From positions 1 through 64,000 of the forward strand of contig JAJNBG010000005.1 in NCBI GenBank assembly GCA_021155905.1: DNA of 64,000 nucleotides. The letters run 5' to 3'. The stretch comes from Bacteroidota bacterium. GTDB lineage: Bacteria > Bacteroidota > Bacteroidia > B-17B0 > Aurantibacillaceae. A model generated the notes under the pieces. That model saw only the letters and a program-made list of their open reading frames with translations, did no database searches and was not told where the DNA came from. Positions 1 through 8,791 of this stretch are shown one piece after another. The translations under genes and the position numbers were made by a program. How positions within the stretch are numbered: position 1 is the first letter of the stretch; each line of letters starts with the position of its first letter.

Positions 1-31
1 AAATAAATAATAACAACAAAAAACAAAAAAA

Positions 32-220
32 ATGAAAAACGGAGTAGTAAAATTTTACAACGAGGCAAAAGGTTTCGGATTTATTAAAGAAGAAAACGGT
101 CCAGAGATCTTTGTTCATGCAACAGGTTTACAAGAAGAAATTCGCGAAAACGACGAAGTTGTATTTGACGTGCAAGAAGGTAAAAAAGGATTAAACGCAG
201 TTAACGTTAAGTTAGCTTAA
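32..220 (+). CDS. Cold-shock domain protein, copy 1
   Basis: This 62-residue protein is a minimal cold-shock domain, a five-stranded OB fold that binds single-stranded RNA or DNA. It begins GVVKFYNEAKGFGFI and continues into IFVHATGL, which are the RNP1-like KGFGFI and RNP2-like IFVHA motifs. It is slightly shorter than the usual 65-70 residues. Such proteins act as RNA chaperones in the cytoplasm. An almost identical copy follows 44 bases downstream, so the two are probably co-transcribed and end at the terminator at 471-500. The A-rich leader starts at the window edge, so further copies or the promoter may lie outside. Confidence 0.93.
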   Translation: MKNGVVKFYNEAKGFGFIKEENGPEIFVHATGLQEEIRENDEVVFDVQEGKKGLNAVNVKLA

Positions 221-264
221 TCCACATCAATTAAAATAAAAATAAACAATAAAAAATACATAAA

Positions 265-453
265 ATGAAAAACGGAGTAGTAAAATTTTACAATGAAGCA
301 AAAGGTTTCGGATTTATTAAAGAAGAAAACGGTCCAGAAATTTTTGTTCACGCAACAGGTTTAGAAGAAGAAATTCGCGAAAACGATAACGTTGTATTTG
401 ACGTGCAAGAAGGTAAAAAAGGATTAAATGCAGTTAACGTAAAGTTAGCTTAA
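265..453 (+). CDS. Cold-shock domain protein, copy 2
   Basis: This is a tandem duplicate of the preceding gene and is also 62 residues. It differs at only two positions (Gln34 to Glu, and Glu42 to Asn), and the DNA differs at a handful of mostly silent positions, so the duplication is recent or kept uniform by gene conversion. It carries the same KGFGFI and IFVHA nucleic-acid-binding motifs. The intergenic leader is purine/A-rich with no clear Shine-Dalgarno sequence. A perfect terminator palindrome begins 17 bases after the stop. Confidence 0.93.
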   Translation: MKNGVVKFYNEAKGFGFIKEENGPEIFVHATGLEEEIRENDNVVFDVQEGKKGLNAVNVKLA

Positions 454-470
454 TTCATATAATCAATAAC

Positions 471-500
471 AAAAAGCCTCACTAATTAGTGAGGCTTTTT
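471..500. terminator. Bidirectional rho-independent terminator
   Basis: A perfect 30-base palindrome has arms with AAAAAGCC at the left edge and GGCTTTTT at the right edge, so it has a U-run on both strands. It ends the cold-shock transcript on the plus strand and the 482-892 gene on the minus strand. The last codons and the TAG stop of the minus gene lie inside the stem. Confidence 0.88.
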
Positions 501-892
501 TGTTGATTTAAAGTTAATAACCATTCTACCGCATGTGCTTCTGTATCGAACGCCTTGCTTGGTTTTGGTGGTTTGTTGAATTTCAAATAAAATTGCATTA
601 AGATTCTCTGTCCAAGATTTGATACCACTAACGCGTCTCCCATCGTGTACTTTTGTCCTTCTTCACTGGCAGAAAAATCGCGGGATTCAGGCAGAAAGTG
701 TGTATGATATCCGGGAACCATTAAAACCGGTACTTCTGTTCCTCCGCTAAGTTGTCCGATTGCATTGTTAATTCCTCTGCATTCATTTAATCCGATAATA
801 ACATCATCAAACATCTCTACTTTTACTATTTTATTAGCCAATAATTGAATGCATGCGTATTCCAATTCTATTACTGTAAGAGCCTCAACCAT
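482..892 (-). CDS. Small SpoIIAA/STAS-like (DUF7793-type) protein
   Basis: This 136-residue protein has no signal peptide or membrane segment. The pattern of an N-terminal regulatory strand-helix region, then GDALVVSNLGQRILMQFYLK and a final AVEWL segment resembles Bacteroidota SpoIIAA-like/STAS-SEC14 (DUF7793) proteins. In these, the last helix carries a conserved A-x-x-WL. The family has no firm function; roles in anti-sigma-type partner switching are only suggested by the fold. The gene lies 9 bases downstream of the persulfide dioxygenase gene on the same strand and is probably co-transcribed with it. Its final codons are encoded inside the shared terminator. The family call is from memory of conserved residues and is moderately sure. 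Confidence 0.6.
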   Translation of the reverse strand: MVEALTVIELEYACIQLLANKIVKVEMFDDVIIGLNECRGINNAIGQLSGGTEVPVLMVPGYHTHFLPESRDFSASEEGQKYTMGDALVVSNLGQRILMQFYLKFNKPPKPSKAFDTEAHAVEWLLTLNQQKSLTN

Positions 893-901
893 AAAAATTC
901 T

Positions 902-2347
902 CTATCTAAATAAATTCACGAACGAGTCTTTCCAGCTTTTTTTAGGTCTTGTGGAGGGACAAACAAATTCGGTTGTTTTGGCATCTGTTTTCTGGATGGC
1001 ACCATAACCACCTGCAACATCCACCAGTTTTTCGTAACCATTTCTCTTCAGCAACGAAGCTGCAATCATGCTTCTGTAACCACCGGCACAATGAATGTGG
1101 TATTCTTTTTCTTTAGAAATAGAGTTTTGCCAATCTGTAATGAAATCCAATGGATTAGAAGTTACTTCGGCTAAATGGCTCGCTTCATATTCACCCGGTT
1201 TTCTGACATCTAAAATATTTAAAGGGCCTTTTTTAAGTTTTTCTGAAAATTCCGTCGCCGGTATGGAAGTGATGGAGGTTGTTTGTTTTCCTTCCTGTTT
1301 CCAGGCCGTTACACCGCCGTTTACGTAACCAATACAATTATCATAACCAACACGGCTTAATCTCATGACGGTCTCTTCTTCGCGCCCTGAAGGGGTGACT
1401 AAAATAATTGGTTGCTTCAAATCGGTAATCAACGCGCCAACCCATGGAGCAAATTGTCCGTCAATTCCAATAAAAACTGCCCCGGGAATATGTTCCTGTG
1501 CAAATTCCTGTGGTTTCCTCACATCAAGAATGATTGCTTTCGTTGTGTCCAGTAAATGATTTACCTCGGCTATATTTAAAGCTTTAGTCCCTTTTTGAGC
1601 AACGCTGTCATAATTATCATAACCTGCTTTATTAAGATGAGCATTTTTCGCAAAGTACTGTGGTGCAGGAAGAATACCTGTTGTCAGCTCTTTAATGAAT
1701 TCCTTTTTGGATAGTTTCCCCAAAGCGTAATTAGTTTTCTTCTGATTACCCAATAAATCAAAAGTTTCTTTGCTCATATTTTTTCCACAGGCTGAACCTG
1801 CTCCATGTGCCGGATAAACAATCACATCATCAGGTAATTTCATGATTTTGTTATGCAAAGAATCGTAAAGCATTCCTGCAAGGTCCTCCTGGGTCAAATC
1901 AGACTTTATCGCAAGGTCCGGCCTACCCACATCACCAATAAATAAAGTATCACCTGAAAAGATACAATGTGGTTTTTGGTGTTCATCCAATAATAAATAG
2001 GTAGTAGACTCTAAAGTGTGTCCTGGAGTATGAATTACGCGGATCGTCAACTTGCCAATCTTAAACTCCTGGTTGTCATGAGCGATGGTACTTTTAAAAT
2101 CCGTGTGGGCATTAGGACCAAAAACAATTTCTGCACCGGTCTTTTTTGCCAGATCAACATGCCCCGAAACAAAATCAGCATGAAAATGCGTTTCAAATAT
2201 GTATTTAATTGTAGCGTTATTTTTTGACGCTAATTCCAAATAAGGCCTGTATTCTCTCAACGGATCAATCACTGCAGCCTCTCCTTCAGATTGAATAAAA
2301 TAAGCTCCCTGTGCGAGGCAGCTGGTATATAATTGCTCTATTAACAT
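902..2347 (-). CDS. Persulfide dioxygenase-rhodanese fusion (MBL-fold hydrolase)
   Basis: This is an ETHE1-like metallo-beta-lactamase protein fused to two rhodanese domains. It probably oxidises glutathione persulfide to sulfite and moves sulfane sulfur in sulfide detoxification. Read from ATG 2347 it has 481 residues. THFHADFVSGH supplies His54, His56 and Asp58; PGH gives His110, SGDT Asp133 and PAH His181, which form the metal site. The first rhodanese (about 255-355) lacks a catalytic cysteine in its loop (TPSGREEE). The second (about 365-455) keeps it at Cys420 in HCAGGYRS. A longer reading starting near 2407 is rejected because its first codons fall in the upstream gene's terminator. 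The 136-residue gene follows directly. Confidence 0.9.
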   Translation of the reverse strand: MLIEQLYTSCLAQGAYFIQSEGEAAVIDPLREYRPYLELASKNNATIKYIFETHFHADFVSGHVDLAKKTGAEIVFGPNAHTDFKSTIAHDNQEFKIGKLTIRVIHTPGHTLESTTYLLLDEHQKPHCIFSGDTLFIGDVGRPDLAIKSDLTQEDLAGMLYDSLHNKIMKLPDDVIVYPAHGAGSACGKNMSKETFDLLGNQKKTNYALGKLSKKEFIKELTTGILPAPQYFAKNAHLNKAGYDNYDSVAQKGTKALNIAEVNHLLDTTKAIILDVRKPQEFAQEHIPGAVFIGIDGQFAPWVGALITDLKQPIILVTPSGREEETVMRLSRVGYDNCIGYVNGGVTAWKQEGKQTTSITSIPATEFSEKLKKGPLNILDVRKPGEYEASHLAEVTSNPLDFITDWQNSISKEKEYHIHCAGGYRSMIAASLLKRNGYEKLVDVAGGYGAIQKTDAKTTEFVCPSTRPKKSWKDSFVNLFR

Positions 2348-2373
2348 GTTCTTTTTTTGTTTTGTAAAGTTAC

Positions 2374-2407
2374 AAAAAAAGTGCATTATTTTTTTCAAAT
2401 AATGCAC
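2374..2407 (-). terminator. Rho-independent terminator of the tail-specific protease gene
   Basis: There is a perfect 11-bp stem (2381-2391 with 2397-2407) around a 5-base loop. On the minus strand it is followed by a run of seven T (complement of 2374-2380). It sits 25 bases after the stop of the protease gene and 27 bases before the start of the dioxygenase gene. Confidence 0.88.
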
Positions 2408-2431
2408 TTATTATCATAATCATGACGAGAA

Positions 2432-4507
2432 TCACTTCATATCGTTAATCACATTACTGGCTTCAAAAATGTAATTATCTTTTTGAATATTACCAGCCCA
2501 CTTAATTTCCCTGTTTAATTTAACAGTATCAATTTTTAACACTTCCTGATCGTAGTTTGGCAATTCAGCCGAAAAGTTTTTGATATTAACCTTTAACTCA
2601 TCATATTTTTTATAAGATTCACGAAGCTGTTTTTGTTCAGCCCTGAACTTTTCTAAATTCAGGTTGTATTTGGTGTCGTCTTTTTTTGCTTTCAGTTCTT
2701 TTGATTCTGTCTCAATTAATTTGAAAGCAGGACTGGATTTTATCCTTTCAGAACTTCCTTTTTTCACTTTAGAATAATTGATAGAGGTATATTCTTCATA
2801 AGGTGCTTTCATAATTTCATCCCATGCCATTGGATAATCCAGTTCTTTTTCCCCAACTTCAATGAAGGCATACGGATCCGGCAATACCACGTCCGGCATG
2901 ACTCCTTTTAACTGAGTGGCACCACCATTGATCCTGTAAAACTTTTGATTGGTAATCTTCACTTCACCCAATGGCCTGATGGTATCGAACTGAGGCAATA
3001 GATATTGGTCCAAATTATAGAAGGATTGTACGGTACCCTTTCCAAAACTTTGTGTACCGATAATAACACCTCTTTTATAATCCTGGATAGCAGCTGCCAA
3101 AATTTCTGAGGCAGACGCACTTCCATGGTTCACCATAATAGCCAAAGGACCATCCCAGGTAACATCGGTATTTTTATCCTCCATGACATGAACTCTACCG
3201 GCTTTGTCTTTTACCTGAACAATTGGCCCTTTTGGAATAAACAGGCCAGCCATGTCCACAACTTCCTGAAGTGAGCCACCGCCATTGTCTCTTAAATCCA
3301 CAATAATTCCTTCAACACCCTGAGCTTTTAACTTCTCAATTTCTTTTTTCATATCAGCCGAACATCGGTGCGCGCCATTTCTGGTAAAATCAGCATAGAA
3401 CATTGGTAAATAAATATAACCGATTTTCTTTTTGTTATTTAAAACTGCAGATTTAGCATACGTTTCGTCTATTTCAATAACGTCCCTGATAATGGGAATT
3501 ACTTTAAAAGAACCGTCTGGTTTTTTAACGGTCAATCTTACTTCTGTTCCTTTTTTTCCTTTAATTAAATCAATGGCATCATCCATATCCATGTCTGTAA
3601 TGTCTACTGGTTCATTAGCTCCCTGAGCAACTTTATGGATTTCATCGCCGGTTTTCAATTCACCCTGTTTAAAGGAAGGTGATCCAACAATAACGTCAGA
3701 CACTTTTAAAATTCCATCTTTAGACTGTAACCTGGCACCAATTCCTTCAAATTGCCCGCTCATACTCTGATCAAACTTCTTTTTTTCCTTAGGAGCAAAA
3801 TATTCGGTGTGTGGGTCATATAATCCGGTAATAGTATTGATATACATCGAGAAACGATCACGGGTAGTCAGTTTATTCAAACGTTTAAACCAATCCACGT
3901 TTGCTTTTAAAGTTTTTCTTCTGGCATCCACTTCTAAACTGTCAAACGTTTTTTCAACGAATACGGTATCTTTTTTTACTTTAGCTTTCTCCTGGCCCGT
4001 CAGCATTTCATCCAGTCGCGCTATGGTCTGGTATTTCAGCATTTTTTTCCATTCAGCCTTCAACTCTTCTTCAGTAGAAGCAAATTTTATTTTTTCCCCA
4101 TCCGTTTCATATTCTTCTTCAGCAGTATAGTTAAATGGAGTTGCTAAAATTTCTTTACTCCAGTTTTCTTTTTCTTTAATTCTTTTTGCAATCAAATCAG
4201 CAGAAAGTTTATAAAATTCAAAAGAACCGCCATTGATCTCGTCGTCAATGTTCTTTTTATATTTACTTAAAGCATCTACATCGGCCTGAAGTAGAAATTT
4301 TTTACTGATATCGAGTCTCTTGACGTATAAATTAAATGCTTTTTCGCTGAAACTATCATCTACTTTTAAAGGGTTATAATGAGCCTGGTTTAAAACAGAC
4401 ATCAACATATCCTGTAGGACCTGATTTTTTTCAAACTGAAAAAATGTGAAGGAACAAAGACTTATTACTAAAAATAGAAGGGCTGGTTTTATGATTTTAC
4501 GTTGCAT
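2432..4507 (-). CDS. Carboxy-terminal (tail-specific) processing protease
   Basis: This periplasmic S41A serine protease of the Prc/Tsp type degrades or trims proteins from their C-termini. ATG 4507 gives 691 residues and a signal peptide (MQRKIIKPALLFLVISLCSF). An N-terminal helical region covers about 25-235. A PDZ domain at about 245-335 binds substrate tails. The S41 core carries DLRDNGGGS (404-412), SASASE (463-468, nucleophile serine) and SFGKGTVQ with the general-base Lys490. A tail of about 195 residues matches the DUF3340 region of Prc-type enzymes. The possible extension to 4579 adds a non-signal-like stretch and is not favoured. It ends at the terminator at 2374-2407. Confidence 0.93.
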   Translation of the reverse strand: MQRKIIKPALLFLVISLCSFTFFQFEKNQVLQDMLMSVLNQAHYNPLKVDDSFSEKAFNLYVKRLDISKKFLLQADVDALSKYKKNIDDEINGGSFEFYKLSADLIAKRIKEKENWSKEILATPFNYTAEEEYETDGEKIKFASTEEELKAEWKKMLKYQTIARLDEMLTGQEKAKVKKDTVFVEKTFDSLEVDARRKTLKANVDWFKRLNKLTTRDRFSMYINTITGLYDPHTEYFAPKEKKKFDQSMSGQFEGIGARLQSKDGILKVSDVIVGSPSFKQGELKTGDEIHKVAQGANEPVDITDMDMDDAIDLIKGKKGTEVRLTVKKPDGSFKVIPIIRDVIEIDETYAKSAVLNNKKKIGYIYLPMFYADFTRNGAHRCSADMKKEIEKLKAQGVEGIIVDLRDNGGGSLQEVVDMAGLFIPKGPIVQVKDKAGRVHVMEDKNTDVTWDGPLAIMVNHGSASASEILAAAIQDYKRGVIIGTQSFGKGTVQSFYNLDQYLLPQFDTIRPLGEVKITNQKFYRINGGATQLKGVMPDVVLPDPYAFIEVGEKELDYPMAWDEIMKAPYEEYTSINYSKVKKGSSERIKSSPAFKLIETESKELKAKKDDTKYNLNLEKFRAEQKQLRESYKKYDELKVNIKNFSAELPNYDQEVLKIDTVKLNREIKWAGNIQKDNYIFEASNVINDMK

Positions 4508-4664
4508 GGTAAACAAATTTAAGAGTAAATTCCGAGAGTAATGATAAGGATTATACCTGATTTTACCCGTTAGTAACATTATTTTTTTGTTTAAACTTTG
4601 TTAATTCATAGCATTTCTAAACTATTACATTTACGATTCATTTTATTAAAACAGATTTTGTGCC

Positions 4665-5720
4665 ATGATAGATTTTACGCGTTCCGAATTAACACACTTT
4701 GTTATACATTTCGTAGGAAATAAAGGTTTAGGGGAAGAGTTAACCTTAAGTGAAAAAGAAATACAAATTAGCGATGATTTTCTAAAGGATACGGTCATGC
4801 GTTATTTGACCTCTCCTTTCAAAACAGATATCTATTATCAGTTCAAGTCAAAGAATGAGATGCACTATCATGATGTGAAAAGTTACGTGAATGATGTTTT
4901 CGGTTCTCAAAAATATTTTATCGAGAGCAGTAAACATATTGCCGAACATTTGTATAATCAATCCATGCACCCAAAAATTAAAGGTGGAGAATTTTACACC
5001 TGTTATTTTAAGGACTGCAATGTGGATGGCGTCATCTGCGATGCTATCGGATTATTTAAAACCGAAAATAAAGACACTTATCTGAAGGTATTCCAGCACA
5101 TGGATAATTTCGATGTGGAATGCGATAATGGGATCAATATCAATAAATTGGATAAAGGATGCATCATCTTTAACACTGAATCTGAAAAGGGATATAAAGT
5201 AAGCATCGTGGATACCAATAATAAAATCGCAGATTGTGCTTTTTATTGGGTAGAAGATTTTTTAAATACCAAAATGAAGGAAAACGCTTATTTTCATACG
5301 TCCAATTTCATTGACACCTGTAAAGGATTTTGTGAAGAGGTATTGACCGAGAACAATAATGTAACCAAGCAGGATCAAATGATGATGCTGAATAAAAGTA
5401 CAAGCTTTTTTAAAGAGAAAGATAAGTTTGATCTCAAAGAATTTGAAAAAGAAATCCTTCCACAGGCTGAATTGAAAGAAGCTTTCAGAGAATACCGACA
5501 AACCTATAATGATAAGATGGATCTGACGGCAATTGATGATTTTGAAATTTCACCGACGGCTGTTAAGAAGAATCAAAAGTTTATGAAAAGTGTGGTTAAA
5601 CTTGACAAAAACTTTCACATCTACGTTCATGGCAGACACGATTATGTGGAAAAAGGCTATGACGAAGATAAGGGCCTCAAGTTTTATAAGCTATATTATA
5701 CAAATGAAGACTTTGGTTAA
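4665..5720 (+). CDS. Nucleoid-associated protein (NdpA/YejK family)
   Basis: This 351-residue soluble protein matches the 37-kDa nucleoid-associated protein family, whose E. coli member YejK is of similar length. It opens with a hallmark of the family in Bacteroidota, in which a short strand is followed by VGNKGLGEEL. The middle contains YFKDCNVDGVICDAIGLFKTENKDTYL and a hydrophilic alpha/beta core; the C-terminal third is charged. The protein probably binds DNA or nucleoid components; YejK has been linked to topoisomerase interaction. It is divergent from the protease gene and stands alone, with about 85 bases to the next gene. Confidence 0.85.
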   Translation: MIDFTRSELTHFVIHFVGNKGLGEELTLSEKEIQISDDFLKDTVMRYLTSPFKTDIYYQFKSKNEMHYHDVKSYVNDVFGSQKYFIESSKHIAEHLYNQSMHPKIKGGEFYTCYFKDCNVDGVICDAIGLFKTENKDTYLKVFQHMDNFDVECDNGININKLDKGCIIFNTESEKGYKVSIVDTNNKIADCAFYWVEDFLNTKMKENAYFHTSNFIDTCKGFCEEVLTENNNVTKQDQMMMLNKSTSFFKEKDKFDLKEFEKEILPQAELKEAFREYRQTYNDKMDLTAIDDFEISPTAVKKNQKFMKSVVKLDKNFHIYVHGRHDYVEKGYDEDKGLKFYKLYYTNEDFG

Positions 5721-5806
5721 TTAACAATCGACTCTTCATTCTTTTTAATGGTATCTAATTGATTTATAGTTTAATTCAGTATATTAGCCATTAAATCGTG
5801 TAAATT

Positions 5807-6760
5807 TTGACCAAAAAACATCACATCTTTTTATTATTATTTACATTAGCATGTAGTGATTATATAATCGGACAAGGTTATATAAGACCCAATGCCTGGA
5901 AAAAATTTCGAAGAGAGGTTGTTCTTCAGATTGGCGCCGCCGGTTTTTTAGGAGATTTAGGTGGCCGCGACAGGACAGGAACGGATTACAGTCCGGTTGA
6001 TCTTGAATTTGCACTCACCAGGCCAGCCATAAGTGGCGGTTACAGGATGAAATTTAATAAAAACATTAACTGGTACTCCAGCCTTAATTATCTGGTATTG
6101 GCTGGTGACGATAAATTAACGAATGAGCCGTACCGTAATAACCGGAATCTGAATTTTAAAACAAATGTCTTTGAATTGTCAACCCGGATTGAATTTGGAA
6201 TATCTTCATTCAGGCGAACCGGCGTTTACAGTCTTAAAAAATCACTTGGGCGGACAAGCAAGCGCCAGGCTTTGGAGTTAATAGGTTTTATCGGCGTTGG
6301 TGCTTTTTATTTTAATCCTAAGGGCAAAAATCCTGAAACCGGTAAATATGAAAAATTATATCAACTTCATACTGAAGGACAAGGTTTACCCGGGGGACCA
6401 AAACAATATAAAAGGATTGCTTTAAGTCTTCCTGTTGGTATTTGTGTGCACTATATTGTGGATAAATTATGGTCGGTAGGAGTAGAATTTAGTTATCGGA
6501 AAACGTTTACCGATTACATTGATGATGTAAGCACTACTTATTATGATAAAGTAGCTTTAACCGAGGCATATGGTGAAAGGTCCGGCTTAATGTCTGATCC
6601 CGGAAAAGGCGAAATTAATGGTGCCAGTTCTCCAAATGCGGATGGGTCGAGGGCACAGCGTGGAGATAAACAAAAGGACTCTTATGCAACAGTGCAAATT
6701 ACAATCGGACGATTTTTTCCACCAAAGCATGGAAGAACCAAGTTAAGATCTAAATTCTAG
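5807..6760 (+). CDS. Putative outer-membrane beta-barrel protein, paralogue 1
   Basis: The 317-residue exported protein starts at TTG 5807. An in-frame TAA lies two codons upstream and the next in-frame Met is far inside, so TTG is forced. A signal peptide (KKHHIFLLLFTLACSDYIIGQ) is followed by a short basic RPNAWKKFRRE stretch, then GFLGDLGG and alternating strands typical of outer-membrane barrels (NWYSSLNYLVLAGDD, VFELSTRIEFG, FIGVGAFYFNPKG, VGVEFSYRKTFTDYIDDV). It ends with an aromatic-basic tail in RSKF. The GxLGDLGG opening recalls the DUF6089/PorG group of Bacteroidota barrels, but I cannot confirm that. A close paralogue follows 144 bases later on the same strand. Substrate and role are unknown. 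Confidence 0.72.
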   Translation: MTKKHHIFLLLFTLACSDYIIGQGYIRPNAWKKFRREVVLQIGAAGFLGDLGGRDRTGTDYSPVDLEFALTRPAISGGYRMKFNKNINWYSSLNYLVLAGDDKLTNEPYRNNRNLNFKTNVFELSTRIEFGISSFRRTGVYSLKKSLGRTSKRQALELIGFIGVGAFYFNPKGKNPETGKYEKLYQLHTEGQGLPGGPKQYKRIALSLPVGICVHYIVDKLWSVGVEFSYRKTFTDYIDDVSTTYYDKVALTEAYGERSGLMSDPGKGEINGASSPNADGSRAQRGDKQKDSYATVQITIGRFFPPKHGRTKLRSKF

Positions 6761-6904
6761 TTTAGTTTAACCGATGAAAATCACTAATTAATTTTACATT
6801 TAATCCGATAAATTTAACAATTGGTTAAATTGTTTTTGCTATATTTATCGTTTTTAAAATCAGACCTAAAAAAGAATTATTTTGTAAGTTTTATATTATT
6901 ATCA

Positions 6905-7858
6905 ATGGATAAGAGGCAAATATTATATTTTTTTATTTTTTCTACATTTTTTATACAGAATTTCTATTCTCAGAATTTCACCAGGCCCAACGATTGGAAA
7001 AAATACCGTAAAGAATTAACTTTCCAGGGCGGAGCCTCGGCATTCCTAGGTGACTTAGGTGGATTGAATAAAATAGGTACGGATTTTAGTCCGGTGGATG
7101 TTGAATTTGCTTTAACCCGCCCTGCTTTTAGTTTAGGATACAGATACAAGCTGGCTAAAAATTTCAACTGGCACACAAGCTTTAATTATTTACTGGTTGC
7201 GGGTGACGACAAATTAACGACTGAGCCATATCGTAATAACAGAAATCTGAATTTTAAATCGAATATTTTTGAATTTGCAACACGCCTTGAAGTTTCGTTT
7301 TTTAATAGTAAAGTGGGACACCGTTATGGAATTAAAAAGACCCTTTCCCGCCGTCATAAAGGTAAATCCCATGAATTTATCGGATTTATAGGTATTGGAG
7401 GTTTTTATTTTAATCCAAAAGGTCGTAATCCTTCAACCGGTCAATTCGAAAAATTATACCCTCTTCATACAGAAGGGCAGGGATTACCTGGTGGCCCGGC
7501 GCAGTACAAACGAATAGCTCTTAGTATTCCCATGGGACTTGGATGGCGTATGATTTTGAATAAATTATGGTGTGTAGGCTTAGAGCTTAATTACAGAAAA
7601 ACTTTTACCGATTATATAGATGATGTTCACGGGACTTATTATGACAAGACTGCTTTATTTGATGCATATGGTGCAAAATCAGTTGCATTAGCAGATCCTA
7701 GTTTAGGTAATATTCCAAATGCTACTGCACCAAACGGTGACGGAACCGGAGCTCAGAGGGGAGATAAGGAAAATGACAGTTATATGTCGATTCAGGTCAC
7801 TGTAGGTCGTTTCTTTCCTCCAAAGCGTAAGAAAACCAGATTACGTTCTAAATTCTAA
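6905..7858 (+). CDS. Putative outer-membrane beta-barrel protein, paralogue 2
   Basis: This 317-residue sister of the preceding gene shares most positions, including FLGDLGG, DKLTxEPYRNNRNLNFK, the LHTEGQGLPGG(P) segment, YRKTFTDYIDDV and the terminal LRSKF. ATG 6905 gives a clean signal peptide (MDKRQILYFFIFSTFFIQNFYSQ). An upstream TTG at 6821 would add 28 residues and a second hydrophobic stretch, so it is rejected. The equal lengths support this choice. The stop overlaps the convergent phosphatase gene's stop by four bases. Tandem duplication with diverged residues suggests two related pores or adaptors, but function is not shown. Confidence 0.74.
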   Translation: MDKRQILYFFIFSTFFIQNFYSQNFTRPNDWKKYRKELTFQGGASAFLGDLGGLNKIGTDFSPVDVEFALTRPAFSLGYRYKLAKNFNWHTSFNYLLVAGDDKLTTEPYRNNRNLNFKSNIFEFATRLEVSFFNSKVGHRYGIKKTLSRRHKGKSHEFIGFIGIGGFYFNPKGRNPSTGQFEKLYPLHTEGQGLPGGPAQYKRIALSIPMGLGWRMILNKLWCVGLELNYRKTFTDYIDDVHGTYYDKTALFDAYGAKSVALADPSLGNIPNATAPNGDGTGAQRGDKENDSYMSIQVTVGRFFPPKRKKTRLRSKF

Positions 7859-8649
7859 CTGGGTTTAAAACTTTCATTGATTATTTTTTCAAACACTTCC
7901 TTCAGGTGAGTATTTGTTGCTACTATTTCTTTTCCGAACAACCAGTTTTGAGTTAAGTTAAAATCCGAAACGGTGCCTCCTGCTTCTTTTACTATAAGCG
8001 CACCCGCAGCTACATCCCATGGATTTAGATTATATTCAAAGAAAGCGTCAACCCGTCCACATGCTAAATAGCACAAATCAGCCGCTGCAGCGCCAATGCG
8101 TCTGATGCCATGAGTGTTTTTCATTAAATAAGTGAGCGTATGGATGAAATTGTCAAGCCTTGAAAAATTATAGATCGGAAAACCGGTTGCAATTAAACTG
8201 TCCGATAATTTCGTTCTCTCTGACACAGAAATTTTAGTGTCATTCAAAAAAGCACCTCCATTCTTGAATGCCCGGAAACATTCATTTTGCGCCACTTCGT
8301 ATACAACACCGACGATAATCTCACCTTTAAATTCTAACGCAATACTGATGGCATAACAAGGGATTCCGTGAATAAAATTCGTTGTTCCATCTAATGGATC
8401 AACAATCCAGTTATAATCTTTCGTTTCTGATTTGGTATTTTCTTCTACGATAAAACCTGCTTCCGGCAAAATCTCAGACAGCCTTTCGACCAACATTTTT
8501 TCAGAAGTTTTATCTACGTAGCTTACCAGATCATTCAAGCCTTTAATTTCAACAGCCGTATAAGAAAAAGATTTTCTTTCTACCCTTATGAATTCTCCCA
8601 CCGATTTAGCGCAGTCCGCCACCTTTTCTGTGATTTTTCTTAAATCCAT
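7855..8649 (-). CDS. Inositol monophosphatase family protein
   Basis: This 264-residue cytoplasmic member of the lithium-sensitive phosphatase fold probably hydrolyses inositol phosphates or a related sugar or nucleotide phosphate. The metal-site motifs are EEN in FIVEENTK, DPLDGTTNF and the C-terminal WDVAAGALIVKEAGG. ATG 8649 (MDLRKITEKV) is chosen because the longer reading to 8712 adds an unrelated hydrophobic leader. Substrate cannot be told from sequence: SuhB, CysQ and histidinol-phosphatase-like members share these motifs. It is convergent with, and overlaps by four bases, the barrel gene at 6905-7858. Confidence 0.9.
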   Translation of the reverse strand: MDLRKITEKVADCAKSVGEFIRVERKSFSYTAVEIKGLNDLVSYVDKTSEKMLVERLSEILPEAGFIVEENTKSETKDYNWIVDPLDGTTNFIHGIPCYAISIALEFKGEIIVGVVYEVAQNECFRAFKNGGAFLNDTKISVSERTKLSDSLIATGFPIYNFSRLDNFIHTLTYLMKNTHGIRRIGAAAADLCYLACGRVDAFFEYNLNPWDVAAGALIVKEAGGTVSDFNLTQNWLFGKEIVATNTHLKEVFEKIINESFKPS

Positions 8650-8791
8650 TTCTCCAGTTATTTTAAGATGTAAAACTAAGTATTCATTCCGGACATTCCA
8701 TAAAAACAACATATTTACAATTTATCGGAAACTTTGCTAACAATATTTTGAAGTGATAAGTATTATTGATATTTTTCAAAAAAATTAACCA

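Noticed and set aside
2348-2407. Longer start of the persulfide dioxygenase at 2407
   Set aside because: Its first codons are read from the protease gene's terminator hairpin; ATG 2347 gives the conserved N-terminus.
7855-7858. Overlap of two gene ends as a possible error
   Set aside because: The four-base overlap is simply the convergent stop codons TAA and TAG; both reading frames are otherwise intact.
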